From positions 29,623 to 93,622 of the forward strand of contig JAQFWX010000134.1 of assembly GCA_027605045.1 (NCBI GenBank): a DNA stretch of 64,000 bases. Direction: 5' to 3'. The notes under the pieces were generated by a model that was not told the origin of the DNA, searched no databases, and saw only the letters and a program-made list of their open reading frames with translations. The stretch is from Phallus indusiatus (taxonomy: Eukaryota > Basidiomycota > Agaricomycetes > Phallales > Phallaceae). The position numbers and the translations under genes are program-made. Below are positions 23,833 through 36,244 of the stretch, piece by piece. Positions within the stretch are counted from its first letter, which is position 1. Every line of letters starts with the position of its first letter.

Positions 23833-25449
23833 TTAATGCTCATCAGGTATCTCTCCCGCACTGACTGCTTCAAAAGATGGTGGCTCTATGGTGAGGGATG
23901 TTTGAAGCATATTGACAAGATCCTCAAGTTCAGCGTCTGCACCAATGTTTGGGTTAGTTTCCGACTCAATCGCATTTTCTACGACAACCGATTCGTCTGC
24001 TTGGGGCTCGTGGGTGATGCTTGACGGACTCCCGTTAAGGATGAGGACGTGGGTATCCTCTGTTCCGGAAACCTGTTCCACTTCTGCTGGTTCCTGAGAT
24101 ACAGAATATAAAGTTTAAGAAAAGTGCCTACGACATCTCATATTTAAATTATCTCACATGCATTCCTGATAGATTGGCATCTACCCGCTCTGGCTCCTCA
24201 ACCAGTCTATGGGGTTCGTCCGCGAAATCGTTATCGTAATTTTCAATTTCTTCCTCTCCTTTTGAAATTTGATCTTCTGTCTTACCATCTTCAACTTCAG
24301 ACGACCCATGAACTAGGGATACGTCACTGTCAGTCTGTATGGGGATGGCCGCCTCGGAGCTGTGAGCTTCTAAATTGTTATTCTGTGCTACATTCGCAGT
24401 GGCAGGTCGCGAAGTCGTTTTGACTGTTGATCTACTCGCGCCAACCACCTTCGAAGCGGGTGCGGAAGGTTTGATGGTAGGCTTGGTGACGGCGGCCGAT
24501 TTGGGACTGCGTGAGGTGGTAGGGGGTGTCACTCCAGATCGCATCTTTGATGCAGATGCAGCAGTAGGCTTTGTCAAATCGGTAGTAAGTTTACGCTTTG
24601 GTTTCTCAACAGGTGGGGGCGGAGGATGGTTTCTGGAGCGGGCAAGGGAGGCAGCGGTTGGGGTGTATAAATGACTGGGAGTCTTTGGACGCGTAAGGGG
24701 CGACCTCGTACTAACTTCTGAAGGAGATTTGGCACGACTTGGTGTAGAAACTAGAGGACTCGATGTAATATTTCGAGGAGTGCCTGTTGACTTCAGCGGT
24801 GTCTTTGTAGGGGTAGAAATAGACGTTCTGGCAACGGACTTTGCCGAAGTTGGTGCAGTCTTTGAGGGTGTAGTTTTGATAGATGTCTTGGAAGTCGTTG
24901 AAGTATTAGCAGATGTAACTTTAGGAATGGTTTTGGGAGTGGTTTTAGGAGTGGCTTTAGGAGTGGCTTTAGCTACTGTTGAGGTCGTTCCTGGCTTAGA
25001 CTTTGCATCGACTGGAACATTCTGATCAACCGCCACTATCACTGGCGTCGGGGTTGCGGGAGTCGGGGGAGTAATTTGGACAGGAGGGATGGATTCAATT
25101 ACATTCTCATGAGGAGAAGAGTCTGAAGATACCTCCACCACGGCGGATTCTTTCCGAAGATCTGGTAAAGGTGACACGCTCGGTGCATGATCGATAGCAA
25201 CGGGAGGTGTAGACTTCGGCGGCCATTCGCGCCTTTCCTTTACCTCTTCTAATGAGGAATCGCCAGTGCGATGACTTGTCACGCTCGATGTTCTCGGAAT
25301 AATGGGGACCGTTGACGGGGAAGAGGCAGCTTTTTGCTTTTCAAACTGGCCGATGAGATTAGCCACAGTTTTGCGGGGTCGCTCGTCAGGAAGAGGCCTA
25401 AATAATCGCTAAATCTTAAACAAATATAAAGATATATCCACACTCACAT
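23833..25449 (-). CDS. Ser/Thr/Pro/Lys-rich disordered protein
   Basis: The three-exon model is 25448-25449, 24158-25397 and 23833-24093, in frame at 501 codons (500 aa). The start codon is split by the first intron (AT|G), giving M-P-L-P-D-E-R-P-R-K-T-V-A-N-L-I-G-Q-F-E. The middle, residues about 110-330, is a low-complexity Thr/Pro/Ser/Lys region with imperfect repeats such as A-T-P-K, T-T-P-K and T-I-P-K. A Pro run precedes 'VEKPKRKLTTD'. The C-terminal 150 residues are strongly acidic. No catalytic or membrane domain is visible. Basic Ser/Thr/Pro-rich repeats with an acidic tail resemble microtubule- or chromatin-associated proteins, but this is only a composition argument. It is divergent from the alpha/beta hydrolase, with 124 bp between the starts. 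Confidence 0.7.
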
Positions 25450-25545
25450 GTTTCCGACGACGAGACAAAACAAGACGAGCTCTGACTTGGAACAAGGGAC
25501 GCTGTGGGTGTTTGCTTACTTATTTGCGTGTTATACTCCGTGTGT

Positions 25546-25551
25546 CACGTG
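25546..25551. promoter_or_regulatory. CACGTG E-box in a 124-bp divergent promoter
   Basis: A palindromic CACGTG, a bHLH or Cbf1-type site, lies between the start codons of the Ser/Thr/Pro-rich gene and the hydrolase, 22 bp before the hydrolase ATG. Binding is not shown. Confidence 0.35.
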
Positions 25552-25573
25552 CGAAATGTGAATATTTACGTCC

Positions 25574-26370
25574 ATGTTCGACGACTACGAATTCGTCACT
25601 TCGCGAGGTTCTCTTCAAATTCGATATTTCAATGCGTTGCCTGAATGCAATACAGCTGGCGCAGTCAAATTAGCGGTTTTCTTACATCCCTGGTCGCCGT
25701 TGGGTGGAAACATGCATGACCCGTGCGTGAGGACAGCCGTGTGCACCCGGGGGTGCCCTTAATAATTTTGTGCTTTATTAGCGTTCTCTCGATGATTAGA
25801 CGCGTTTTCTTGGCTAAAGGCTTCAGTGTATTGACGTATAACTCCCGATTTTCCATGACTGGTCTCCCAGAAGCCCAAGATCTTAAAGAACTCGTGCGCG
25901 GAACAATAACGAAACTCGGGCGTATCGACGTCCTCGTTTTAGTGGTAAGGAATAATTAATCGACCGCCCGTCAGTCTTAAATGATTTATAGATAACAGGG
26001 CTATTCACACGGATCGCTTGCGGCATCATTGCATCCTCTCTTACCGCTCCCGACCAAGACATTCCATGTTTTGGTATCATATCCCTTAGGCGTTAGAAGT
26101 CTTCTCACAATTTTCAATGGCTCGGCATATGAATCCGGCTTGAAACAGCTTCTTCAAGAAGTAGACTCCAACGTTCTGGTCCTATACGGCGATCAGGACC
26201 AGTTCACTTCTCTTCGCAATTATGAACAATGGACCGCCAGTTTGAAAGGCATTGCAAAAGGTCAATTTCTAGCTCATATGGTTGCCAACACGGATCACTT
26301 TTGGAAAGACACAGGTGGCGAACAGCTGTGTCTGGTTATCAGCCAGTGGTTGAATAAAACGGTACCCTGA
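25574..26370 (+). CDS. Alpha/beta hydrolase-fold protein
   Basis: The exons are 25574-25722, 25782-25944 and 25999-26370, totalling 228 codons (227 aa). It starts M-F-D-D-Y-E-F-V-T-S-R-G-S-L. The fold's N-terminal strand 'LAVFLHPWSPLGGNMHDPV' is followed by 'FSVLTYNSR'. The nucleophile elbow G-Y-S-H-G starts exon 3. The acid is probably in 'LVLYGDQDQFT' and the base in 'NTDHFW'. It lacks a signal peptide and is likely cytosolic. Relatives carry a glycine/serine-rich stretch (NSRGxGxSxG) after the NSR; here the text jumps straight to F-S-M-T-G-L, so about nine residues appear missing. The substrate is unknown. Confidence 0.72.
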
Positions 26371-26514
26371 AACTTTTTTAGGAAAAACAATTTATGTACA
26401 AGTACATCAACCAAAAACGCCTATTTGATTGACGTCAGATTTTCAAACTACTAATGTAAATGAATTCCAGAGCTTTGGGAAGCGAAAGCTCGGGATGTGA
26501 GAGTCTAGGCAAAC

Positions 26515-28626
26515 CCTTCGAGTATGCCGTTATAGGCAGGCTAGAAAAGACAACGGCGATGATGAGACCTAGTCTTAAAATTGTCTTTAGATGTTACCTT
26601 GATCAAGAGGTTGGAGTCCCATGGGCAGGCATCACCCTGACCGGGGAAGGTGCCAGGAACCCAGGAGTACTAGTAAATTAAAAGATATATCAAGTCTCCG
26701 CGCTCTGCCTGACAGCTAAGACGGATGAATTACCTTGTCGGTGTAATCCCAAATAGTACTAGGTTGCCGGTCAGGAATTTGGCATCAAATGAAAGATGGC
26801 TGTACATACACTCCGATGCATCCTTCAACGTTGTTGCAGGCGGTGATGACACTTTCGTAATCGGCTTGTTGTTGAGCAAGGAGCGCGTCAGTCTCGGGCA
26901 AAGTCCTGTACCATTAATCAGGACGTCTTATTGAGTTTTAAGGAGTATGCTGTAATGTCACATACATTCCTATGTATAATATGTCAATGAGACATCAAAC
27001 AGAACTCCCTATTGAATACTCACGGATGTCAAGTTCAGTGATGGCGACTTCAACGCCCAGGGCCGCGTAGGTTTGCAGCTGTTGTTCAAGATCAGTTGGA
27101 ACCTGTCCAACAATCAAGTCTGAACATGCGTGTCAACATGTCTGGAAATAAAATGATATATAAAAAATATAGTTACGGCCTTGAACACCAATACCGTCGA
27201 GAGGAACACCTTGTGCCTTCAGACTCGTGACAAGGTCGACTAAACCAGTCGCCTTGGGACCGGCGTATTCGATGTTATATTCTAGATTGGTTCAGTAACT
27301 GCAAGTGATTATCGAAAAGACTGGTTCTGACCGTTGATGTACAGTTTGGCATTGGGGTCAGCCTCACGGGCGGTTTGCAGAGCAATAGAGATGTATTCAA
27401 TACCAATGTTGTCGTAAAAGACATCAGTACGCAAAGTTCCTTTATTGCAATGTGAGTCAGTTTGTATATATATAAGAACAATAATGCTTACCATTATCAT
27501 TGAAGGGTTCGTTGACAACATCTTTCATTATCGTTATCGTTATACTCGTGGAAATTTAGCTCGAAAAAAAATTCGACTCACCCCAGCAGTAAACTTGTCC
27601 TTTGTAGTGGCCGGCAACGTTGGTTATGTGGTTCTTCATGGCAGCAGTCAAAGTAGCGTTAGTCCAAGTACCACTAGTAACCCTGATTTTAAAAAGTTAA
27701 AATATTTTCGGAAGAGGAAGTAAACTATTTGTGTAATACCATGAAGGTAATTGACTGTACCACACTTGAGGAATTTAATTATGAGCCGAAAAGTTTAAAG
27801 AGATGAGACAGAGACATACCGAGGTTGTGGCCACGAACAATTTGACCGTTGGCCTTAGCAAGGTCTAAAACTTGATCACCACCAGAGAAAGTAAAGGTGT
27901 TTTGCTCCGGCTCAGTAGCATCCTAGTCTAGGGATTACCAACATGCATATATGCGTATAAAATGAATTATACCCACCCATTTCATACTGTTTCCGGGAGT
28001 AATTTGACCAAATTCATTGGTATCGTTAAGGATCTTCAGGTAGGCGGCATCGGTGAATTCTAAAGACATGGTTCAGTCTATATACTTCGCAAGTGCAGAA
28101 CAGTTACCTACCTGGGTTGTCAGTGGCCGATCCGAAGTATTTTTTGCCAGCCTTCTTAGCAGCCAAGTTTAGACCTGGGCCAGTGGGTTGGCCGACTATA
28201 CCAGTGGAAACAGGAGTGCCTCCCCCTGGGTTAGATGACGATGGGTTTGATTGAGAAGGAGAAGGAGATGGTTGAGTGGGAGTAGAGGTGGACTACGTGT
28301 GGATGCATTAGGCTTATACGCTTATGACCTATTATTCCAAGCTTACAGGAAGGCACTGGGAGTAGTATGGGTTACTATAAACGCAAGTGGCACCGGAAAC
28401 ACAAGTAGTAGCACCTAAAAAAATTATTCAAGAGGGCGATATAATTGGACACCTTATTCACGATTTACCTGACCAACCCTCACCACCTTGATAAAAACTA
28501 GATGAGCTCATTTTTCATTTGGTTTGAGGAACATTACACACCGCATTGTCCCCAGACAGCGGATTGGGCGAAAACTGATGGTGCGGCGAGAGCGACGATC
28601 GCAATGAACTGAGCCAAGGCGTACAT
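26515..28626 (-). CDS. Secreted GH10 endo-1,4-beta-xylanase with N-terminal CBM1
   Basis: This extracellular enzyme hydrolyses xylan backbones. The start is complementary to 28624-28626. A signal peptide ([15 protein letters not shown], cleaved after V-F-A) is followed by a family 1 carbohydrate-binding module. The module reads '[20 protein letters not shown]' across two introns and ends Y-Y-S-Q-C-L-P. A Ser/Pro/Gly linker comes next, then the GH10 barrel: '[10 protein letters not shown]', '[19 protein letters not shown]', 'RGHNLVWYNQLPSWV', the acid/base glutamate in '[12 protein letters not shown]', and the nucleophile in 'VAITELDIR'. The tail '[18 protein letters not shown]' ends G-F-A. 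There are at least ten short exons. CBM1-linked xylanases are typical of plant-wall-degrading saprotrophs. Confidence 0.93.
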
Positions 28627-29917
28627 ATTCCCTTTTTTTGTCTGGCTTTGGGGGTGATGTAAATTGGAGCTGAAAAATCTCAAATATTATATAGTCGTTG
28701 GGGAGCTCGCGGGGAAATAGTTCGCTAAAAGACACTCATGACGCGTCTCAGCGTGTTATGAGCTGCATACTGCTGGAACCGATTTTCAACCGCCACTGTT
28801 CAGCTGGATTATGCGGTTTATCTCCGGATTGACATTTTGACTGTCAAGCGTACTGCATGTTGATTTAGTATTTACATTGACCTACTAAATTTAGCTTCGA
28901 AAAGGTCAGATGGCATAGACTAATTTTTCCGCCCGGGACGTAGCTTGTTCTTCTTTTTCTTTAGGATGGATGCATAATCTTGATTTTGGAGAGTTTTACA
29001 CAGCTGAGAGCAGATGTCAGCTTCATTATTGCCTAAAAGCAAGAAGGAATAAATAGAACAATTTTAGCGGGAGAGTTGAGATCGAGGTTGCGACACCAGG
29101 CTAAACTTTGCGTGCGTCATGTGAATGTTTAGATTTCGCCAATTTGCAATGTAAAAATGACTGTGATTCTACGCCATGGCTGCAGATAAACTTGAGATTT
29201 AGTGACGTGGCATTGAACACGCTAGATGCTTTGATGGCGATCAGTTCGTGTTCCACTGCTATCCGCCGGAGCAAATCCATATTAGTAAAGGGACGTGCGC
29301 ACAGGTAATACCATTTCAATGCGTTAAAATAATTTTCGGATCAATTAAGAAAATCCTTGGTGGCAGCAAAAGATGCATGAATTCAAGTGACTAGGCCTTT
29401 GATTATACATACTACAAAAAGAGAAAACACCAAATGGTCACATTCTCAAAAGATGTTCACTTCCTTACTTCACCCCAAGACTCTACCGTACACCCCAAAG
29501 CTATCATGGATGCATTTCTCGTATGAGAACACACCTCCGGCAACGTCAAGCGCAGATCAAGCAAGTATCGGCTGAGAAATAAAGAAGTCACTCCACCTGC
29601 GAAGATGGAGGCACCAGCGTGTGGTGCATCGGTCTTGAGAACGGGAACGCGGACAAGGAACATACATATTCCTCCAGGCCCGAACTTTTGTGTTCCTATA
29701 TAACATTTCTGTTAGCCAAACAGAGCTAAGAGCTCTCCAAGTAAAAAACACGTACTCTTTGGTTGTTCTAAAGAAAGAAAAAAAAATATTAGCGCATCAG
29801 CGCGCCTTATATAAGCAGATTCGTCGGAGTTTCAACTTCTCAATGCACTAGCCGGATCTAAAGCAACTGCCAGCCAGTGGCGAATGATCGTTTCCACAGT
29901 GCATAAACATCTTGGAA
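28627..29917. other. Intergenic region with a possible gene fragment
   Basis: This is the divergent 1.29-kb region between the xylanase and PEX11 starts. A TATA-like tatataag at 29809-29816 precedes PEX11. On the minus strand, 29457-29663 reads 'AGASIFAGGVTSLFLSRYLLDLRLTLPE' in two pieces. It is followed by a donor-like gtgtgt and resembles the last exon of fungal DUF6533-type membrane proteins, but no other exon was found. A second minus ORF at 29101-29319 is unrecognised. I do not support a gene here. Confidence 0.3.
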
Positions 29918-31115
29918 ATGCCTATACAGTCTTCTCCTAATTCCTTGGAAAAACTAAACGACAGCATTCTTGGTGTATTTTCTAATCTCCCCGATTCAAA
30001 GCGACTGGATCATGCTGTGAGATTTCTTAGTACCTGGAATGGCAGCGAGTTGAGTCCTTTGACATTCTGGTATTTTTATATCAATCGTACGACTTCTATT
30101 ATAACTTGATAGCAAACTATTAATGGTATTATGCATCGCATTGGCGCACTGAGGAAAAAACGCGTAATGACTTGGTCCTTTGTTTAGGTGGTGCAATATG
30201 TGATCAAGTTGATCATTCCTGTGCTAAAGTTTCGAGCCAACTTGAGGTATCGCGCTGGCCTTGATACGTCTTTAAAAAGCGTGGCTGCGGACAAATTGGC
30301 CAAGCTAAGCTCCGTCATTTCCGACTCTAGGACATTATGGAGAATATGGGGTTAATTCTTGTCTTTTATCGCTCCATTCTGAATAGCATATGAATAGTTA
30401 TCGATCTTAGGACTTTTACCCATTTTTCAATGGCTAATTTCCATCGAGCGCAACCCCCCTCCATCGCGACTTCTCCAGACGATTGAGCGTCTGCAAGGGT
30501 TCTCCATGCTGGTCTACTATCCTTTGGAACATGTTTATTACTTTGCTGCCCATGGGATTCTACCCCCACGGTTCACCCCTTCCTCCGAATTGAATAACAA
30601 GATAGCCATCTGGAGTTGTCGAGCTTGGGCCGCTTATGTCGCGTTGCAATTCTGGCATCTTAAAGAAGATTACAGGTTGCTCAGAGTTCAGGAGGACTCG
30701 CTCAAGAAATCGGGAGTTGACTCCCCAGATCCTGGTTCTATTGCTGAACAAAGCAGTGTGATCTCGCGCCGGAAGGCGGCTCTATGGAATGAACTTGTGG
30801 TCAATATGAGTTACTTACCTCTGACGGTTCATTGGTATGCATACCTAAAATTTGTTACGAGAATACCCCTACGAATTGAACTGCCTCGCTTTTTTTTTAG
30901 GTCATTGGAGAAGGGTTTGTTTACCAACGAGGTCAGTCTTCATTTTGCGGTGCCGTGATAAACGGGATGTTCGGATATTGTTCGAACGAGTTATTTACGC
31001 TTTGAATATCGTACAGGTCTTGGTAGGGCTGTTTGGGACCATGGCCGGAATATTTTCCGTCCGCAGCGGCTGGGCTGCTTCGTCACTACCTACCCCGACT
31101 CCGTCCACTAATTGA
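29918..31115 (+). CDS. PEX11: PEX11-family peroxisomal membrane protein
   Basis: This protein controls peroxisome proliferation and division by shaping the peroxisomal membrane. The start is at the ATG M-P-I-Q-S-S-P-N-S. Exon 1 ends at 30048 (W-N-G-S), a 13-nt exon at 30113-30125 supplies D-K-L-L-M, and exon 3 begins at 30188 (V-V-Q-Y-V-I-K-L), restoring the family's GSDKLxM-xxQY signature. Later text includes 'SSVISDSRTLWRIWG', 'LLPIFQWLISIERNPPP', 'RLQGFSMLVYYPLEHVYYFA' and 'WSCRAWAAYVALQFWHL'. The C-terminal helix 'VLVGLFGTMAGIFSVRSGW' is typical. It is 385 bp upstream of PMC1 on the same strand. The paralogue class (PEX11A/B/C type) is not resolved. Confidence 0.85.
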
Positions 31116-31500
31116 TGGAATTTTACTATTAATAACAGTAGTTTCAAACCTTCAGGTTAAACGTTTGATCGAGATATTGCACCAGATTGTACTCATGTGA
31201 AAAGTCCTAATGAATGTGAAAAAGAAGAAGCGCCATGTGATTCTTGGGTTCTTCGCCCTTTACGATATCGTGAATGACCAAAAAGCTCACTTAATGCACC
31301 ACTGTCTTGGAAATCTTGGTAATTTTTAAAAGCGATGCACTTTTTGTTTCAGAAACAGGGGGCGAGACGCGTTGCAACTTTGAGCCGCCAGTACATTGAG
31401 TCAATTATGTAAGCCTGTGCTATGCCTAACTATTTACTCTTTTGAACCACAACCGGGCAACTTGTGATTGTTCAAGGGTATTTTTTCCTCTTCCTATCAA
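31116..31500. promoter_or_regulatory. PEX11-PMC1 intergenic region
   Basis: This 385-bp stretch contains the 3' end of PEX11 and the presumed PMC1 promoter. No clear CDRE-like (Crz1) site was identified by eye, and no coding exon was seen. Confidence 0.4.
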
Positions 31501-34500
31501 ATGTCGAGCTCACAGTCAAGACGTGCTATCCCCGAAATCTCAATAACGACGTCGACGTCGAACTTGAACCTCCCCGAGGAGCAGCCAGGAAATCATCCGC
31601 TATCGCCTCCCGCTCTTTCTACCTCCCCTTCCTTGACATTGTCACTTGAAGACGAAACGACGCACACTCCCTATGCGAAATCTTTGTCTGAGCCGGCTGC
31701 AGACCCAAATCTCCTCAGTCCAAGCAGTATCACCCCAATTCTGCGCACCCATCCTCCCGCATCTTCACCTCCATCTCCATCTACCTCTGATCACGCATGG
31801 TCTGCACCTCCCTCTCCCACTTTGACCGCATCTTCTTCCGTTCACTTTCAACCTACGTCTGTCGCTCTACGAGAGAATAATCCTCATAAGCGCCTGAGTT
31901 CAGATCGTCACCATTTTCGAAGACCAAGTAATGCCTCCCAGACAACCTCTTTTGACGAACATTCGGACGTTACAGAATATGATCATTACCAGAATCTTCC
32001 ACTCACTCCGCTTGGAAGCAACAAAGGCGATGGCTCATCGACATCTATGACGGCTATTAGTCGTACCGTCTCAATCAATGATACTTCGAGTTCTACCGGT
32101 CTCGCAAGCAAAGATGACGATAAGGGTCAGCTGTCTCATTCAGAAATAGATGCTCCTGGAAACTTAAACGGGAGTTCAAACGCTGCACCTCAAGCGCATT
32201 CGACTCCTCTTCCCGACGAGAACATAGACCCATCTCCGTTTATTTTTAATCCATGGACGCTAGCCGCGACGGTGGATCCTAAATCTTTAGATGCCCTAAC
32301 CGCTTTAGGTGGCGTCGACAAACTAATCAAAGGCCTGGGAACAGACTCACGGCAGGGACTCTCAAAGCATGCTCTCGGATTAACCGATAACAAAACTGTC
32401 AGCGGTCATTCATCGAACGATAGCGACGATGGCGGTGGCGGTGGTGATACCCCCATGAATGGAAGTGGGGCTGTCTCCCATTCAGAGAATTCATTGGAGG
32501 ACAGCCCCAATCAAGGTCCTTATACAGCCACTCTCGATGACAGAAAGCGTGTTTACGGAGAAAATGTACTCCCTGCCCGGAAAATAAAGAGTCTTCTTTT
32601 ACTAATGTGGTTGGCATTTAAGGACAAGGTTTTGGTATGTCTTGTCGGTTCAAATTCTCGATTTCTCCCTTTTTACACGATGCTGTGATAGATTCTCCTG
32701 TCGATTGCCGCTGTGGTGTCTCTCGCACTAGGATTTTTTCAAGATTTTGGCACACCTCCGGAAACAGTGCAATGTGGCGATGATCCATCGCAGCAATGTG
32801 CGCTCCCAAAGGTTGACTGGGTCGAGGGTGTTGCCATCATTTGCGCCATTTTAATCGTTGTTATTGTTGGCAGTTTGAATGATTGGCAAAAGGAGCGCCA
32901 ATTTCAGAAATTGAATGAGAAAAAGGAAGATCGAGGAGTCAAAGTCATCCGCCATGGCGTTGAGATGATTATCAATGTCAAGGTACTAGGTATTTTCACA
33001 CGGGTGGTTTTTTTGGCTCTCTTCTGACTTTCGGACCAAATTTAGGATGTCGTGGTTGGAGATATTGCTCTGCTTGAGCCAGGCGAAGTCATACCTTGCG
33101 ATGGCGTCTTTCTCCGCGGTCACAATGTTCGATGCGATGAATCTGGCGCGACCGGGGAATCAGATGCAATTAAGAAGGCTCCATATGCCGAGTGTATGGA
33201 AGAGAAGAGCCGAGGGGAGTTATCTTCTAAGAAGGACTGCTTTGTTTTGAGTGGAAGCAAAGTCATTGAAGGTGTTGGCGAATATGTGGTTATTGCTGTT
33301 GGTTCAAAGAGTTTCAATGGGCGAATCATGATGGGTAGGCTATCGGTTTTATTATCGCTGTTGGGCTGTCCGATTGACATGTTTCTTGTAGCCTTAAAGG
33401 GAGAGTCTGAGAATACACCCTTACAGCTGAAACTCAATGACCTTGCCGAGTTAATTGCTAAACTAGGCAGCTTGGCTGGTCTATCTCTTTTCGTCGTCCT
33501 CATGGTTAAGTTTTTCGTTCAATTGAAAACCGAGTCTCACAGGTTTGGCAATTTCATCTCTTTCAAATACCCATCACCCACGTTCATTTTTTTTACAGAA
33601 GCGGAACTGAGAAAGCTCTCTCCTTTGTGCAAATCCTAATTATTTCCGTAACGATTATTGTTGTTGCGGTGCCTGAGGGTTCGTACAGCCTTCTATTTTG
33701 ACTTCTCTTCTAACGTAATTATTCTAGGTTTGCCTTTGGCTGTGACTTTGGCACTAGCATTTGCCACCAAACGCATGACCAAAGCAAATCTTCTCGTCCG
33801 TGTTCTAGGGTCTTGCGAAACGATGGCAAATGCCACTGTTATATGCACCGATAAAACGGGAACACTAACTCAAAATGTAATGTCGGTTGTTGCCGGGTCA
33901 TTGGGAGTCCATTGCAAATTCGTACGCAATTTGGAAGATAATCAAGCGAGAACTAACGCTTCTGAACAAGGCGTTGCGGAACGAAAACATAGCGAGGATT
34001 TTTCGGTCGACCAAGCTGATTTGAATTCTGTTATAACAGGTCCTGTCAAGAAACTCTTCAATGAGGCTATCGCCGTTAACTCAACTGCCTTCGAGGACGT
34101 TGATTCTGACACCGGAAGGATGGAGTTCGTTGGCTCGAAAACCGAAACTGCCTTATTGCGTATGGCCCAGGAACTGAAATGGGATAATTATAAGAAAACG
34201 AGAGATTCGGCAGAGATTCTTCAGCTTTTTCCGTTCTCCAGTGAACGAAAAGCGATGGGTGCCGTCGTACGATTGGAGGATAAGAGATACCGCCTGTACG
34301 TCAAAGGGGCAAGTGAGATTTTAACAAAGCTGTGCACAGGACATATCGTCGTTCGACGTCCTGATACAAACTCTTCGTCGAGTCCGCAAGGCGAAGTGGA
34401 AACAAGCGTTCTTAGCAGTTTAGAAATGGATAACATTTCGCGAACGATCATCTTCTATGCCAATCAATCTCTCAGGACAATCGCCCTTTGTTATCGAGAT

Positions 34501-36244
34501 TTAGAATCTTGGCCACCGAAAGGGTTCTCTCAACATGACGATGTTCCATGGACCGAGTTAGTCCGCGATTTGACACTGATAGCAATTACTGGTATTGAGG
34601 ACCCCCTCCGTTCAGGCGTTCGCGAAGCAGTTGCGAATTGCTTCAAAGCGGGTGTCCAAGTAAAAATGTGTACCGGAGACAATGTTCTCACGGCCCGCTC
34701 CATCGCTATACAATGTGGTATCTTCACCAAAGGTGGAATTATCATGGAAGGTCCTGTTTTTCGCAGACTAAGCCCCACAGATATGATGGATATCATACCT
34801 CGGTTACAGGTTCTCGCTCGTAGTTCTCCAGAGGATAAAAAGATATTAGTAGAAAAGCTGAAGCAATTCGGAGAAACTGTTGGTGTAACTGGGGATGGTA
34901 CAAATGACGGACCCGCCTTGAAAACAGCTAATGTTGGCTTTTCGATGGGCATAGCGGGTACTGAAGTCGCGAAAGAAGCCTCCGATATTATTCTCATGGA
35001 CGACAATTTCGCCTCAATTGTTAGCGCTATTATGTGGGGCCGTTGCGTCAACGATGCTGTTAGAAAGTTCTTGCAATTCCAGTTGTCCGTCAACGTTGCT
35101 GCCGTGCTTATAACATTCATCACCGCTGTCGCCTCTGGCAGTGAAACATCAGTTTTGTCGGCCGTCCAGTTGCTTTGGATAAACATTATAATGGATACTT
35201 TCGCAGCTTTGGCTTTAGCTACGGACCCCGCAACTCCTGAGCTACTCGATCGCAAACCAGATTCAAAGACTACGCCGCTGTTCAGCACACCCATGCGGAA
35301 ACAAATTATTGGGCAGTCGCTATACCAAACAGCTATCGTCCTTTTATTTCACTTTGCTGGAAATGCAATTTTCGGATACGGACACGAAGACAATCAATCT
35401 CTCGCGCTGCATAATCAGAATATCCTCAGAACTTTGGTCTTCAATATTTTTGTCTTCTCTCAAATATTTAACTCGTTCAACTGCCGAAGTATTGACAATA
35501 CCCGCAATATCTTCAAAGGCGTATTTTACAATTGGTATTTTATGGGTATAACATCAATCGGTATGCTGGTGTTTTCCCATTTCTCTTGAGTATTATTGAC
35601 AATCATAATAGAAATTGCCGTGCAAGTTTTGATCGTTTTTGTGGGAGGTGCTGCTTTCCAAGTAACCCCAATTGGAGGACGCGAGTGGGGTATCTCTATT
35701 GCTTTAGGTTTCATGTCTATTCCTATTGGATTCCTCCTACGGCTTATCCCAGACGCACTATTGGAGAAGCTACTTATCAAACTTCGCTTGATGCGCAAAC
35801 CTGAGTCCGTTTTACCGACAACGAGCCCAGAGCAAGAGGGATGGAACCCTGCCATTAATCTTGTTCGGGACAACTTGGAAACATTTGCCAATATTCGTGG
35901 CGGTCGTTTACGCTCTTCATCATTTGTAGGCAAAAGCCGCTCTGCTCGGCTAGAAGAGGCAGGAGTAAGACTGTAAGTTTATGAGAATTGTTTACTGTTG
36001 TTGAATTCATTCTAACTTTTTCTCCTACTTTAGGCCTTCCCTGTTGGCGATGGTGCCTACTTTAGTGGCAAGCTCAGTTGGGGCTGGGTGGTCGCCGCAC
36101 GTTGGGTCTTTATCCGACCCTTGTAGTGCGGACCCTTCACGCTCTTCTGCAGCCCTGATGGATGGGAAAATTCAAATTCACCCCGACACTTCTCCCGACG
36201 ATGAAATCTTTAGGAAATGGGGACCGCCTCCGTCGCCCATTTGA
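31501..36244 (+). CDS. PMC1: PMC1-type vacuolar P2B Ca2+-ATPase
   Basis: This pump moves cytosolic Ca2+ into the vacuole at the expense of ATP. The ATG at 31501 (M-S-S-S-Q-S-R-R) opens a disordered Ser/Pro-rich N-terminal extension of about 350 residues, unusual in length but seen in basidiomycetes. Then come the first membrane pair ('LSIAAVVSLALGFFQDFG', 'GVAIICAILIVVIVGSLNDW'), the actuator loop with 'ESGATGESD' and the P-E-G-L-P motif in M4, which is built across an intron near 33680-33727. The phosphorylation site is 'ICTDKTGTLTQN' and the ATP-binding text is 'YVKGASEI'. The hinge is 'TGDGTNDGPALK', followed by M5-M10. A last exon (36044-36244) gives a Ser/Pro tail ending P-P-P-S-P-I. Canonical introns split it into several exons. 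Confidence 0.93.

Noticed and set aside
26460..26934. Plus-strand ORFs of about 70 codons
   Set aside because: They are antisense to the xylanase exons, which carry the GH10 motifs.
29101..29760. Possible DUF6533-type gene on the minus strand
   Set aside because: Only one exon-like fragment resembles the family. No start, no further exons and no membrane segments could be joined.
34530..35294. 254-codon minus-strand ORF inside PMC1
   Set aside because: It is the antisense shadow of the conserved P-type ATPase coding sequence; the plus strand carries every ATPase motif.
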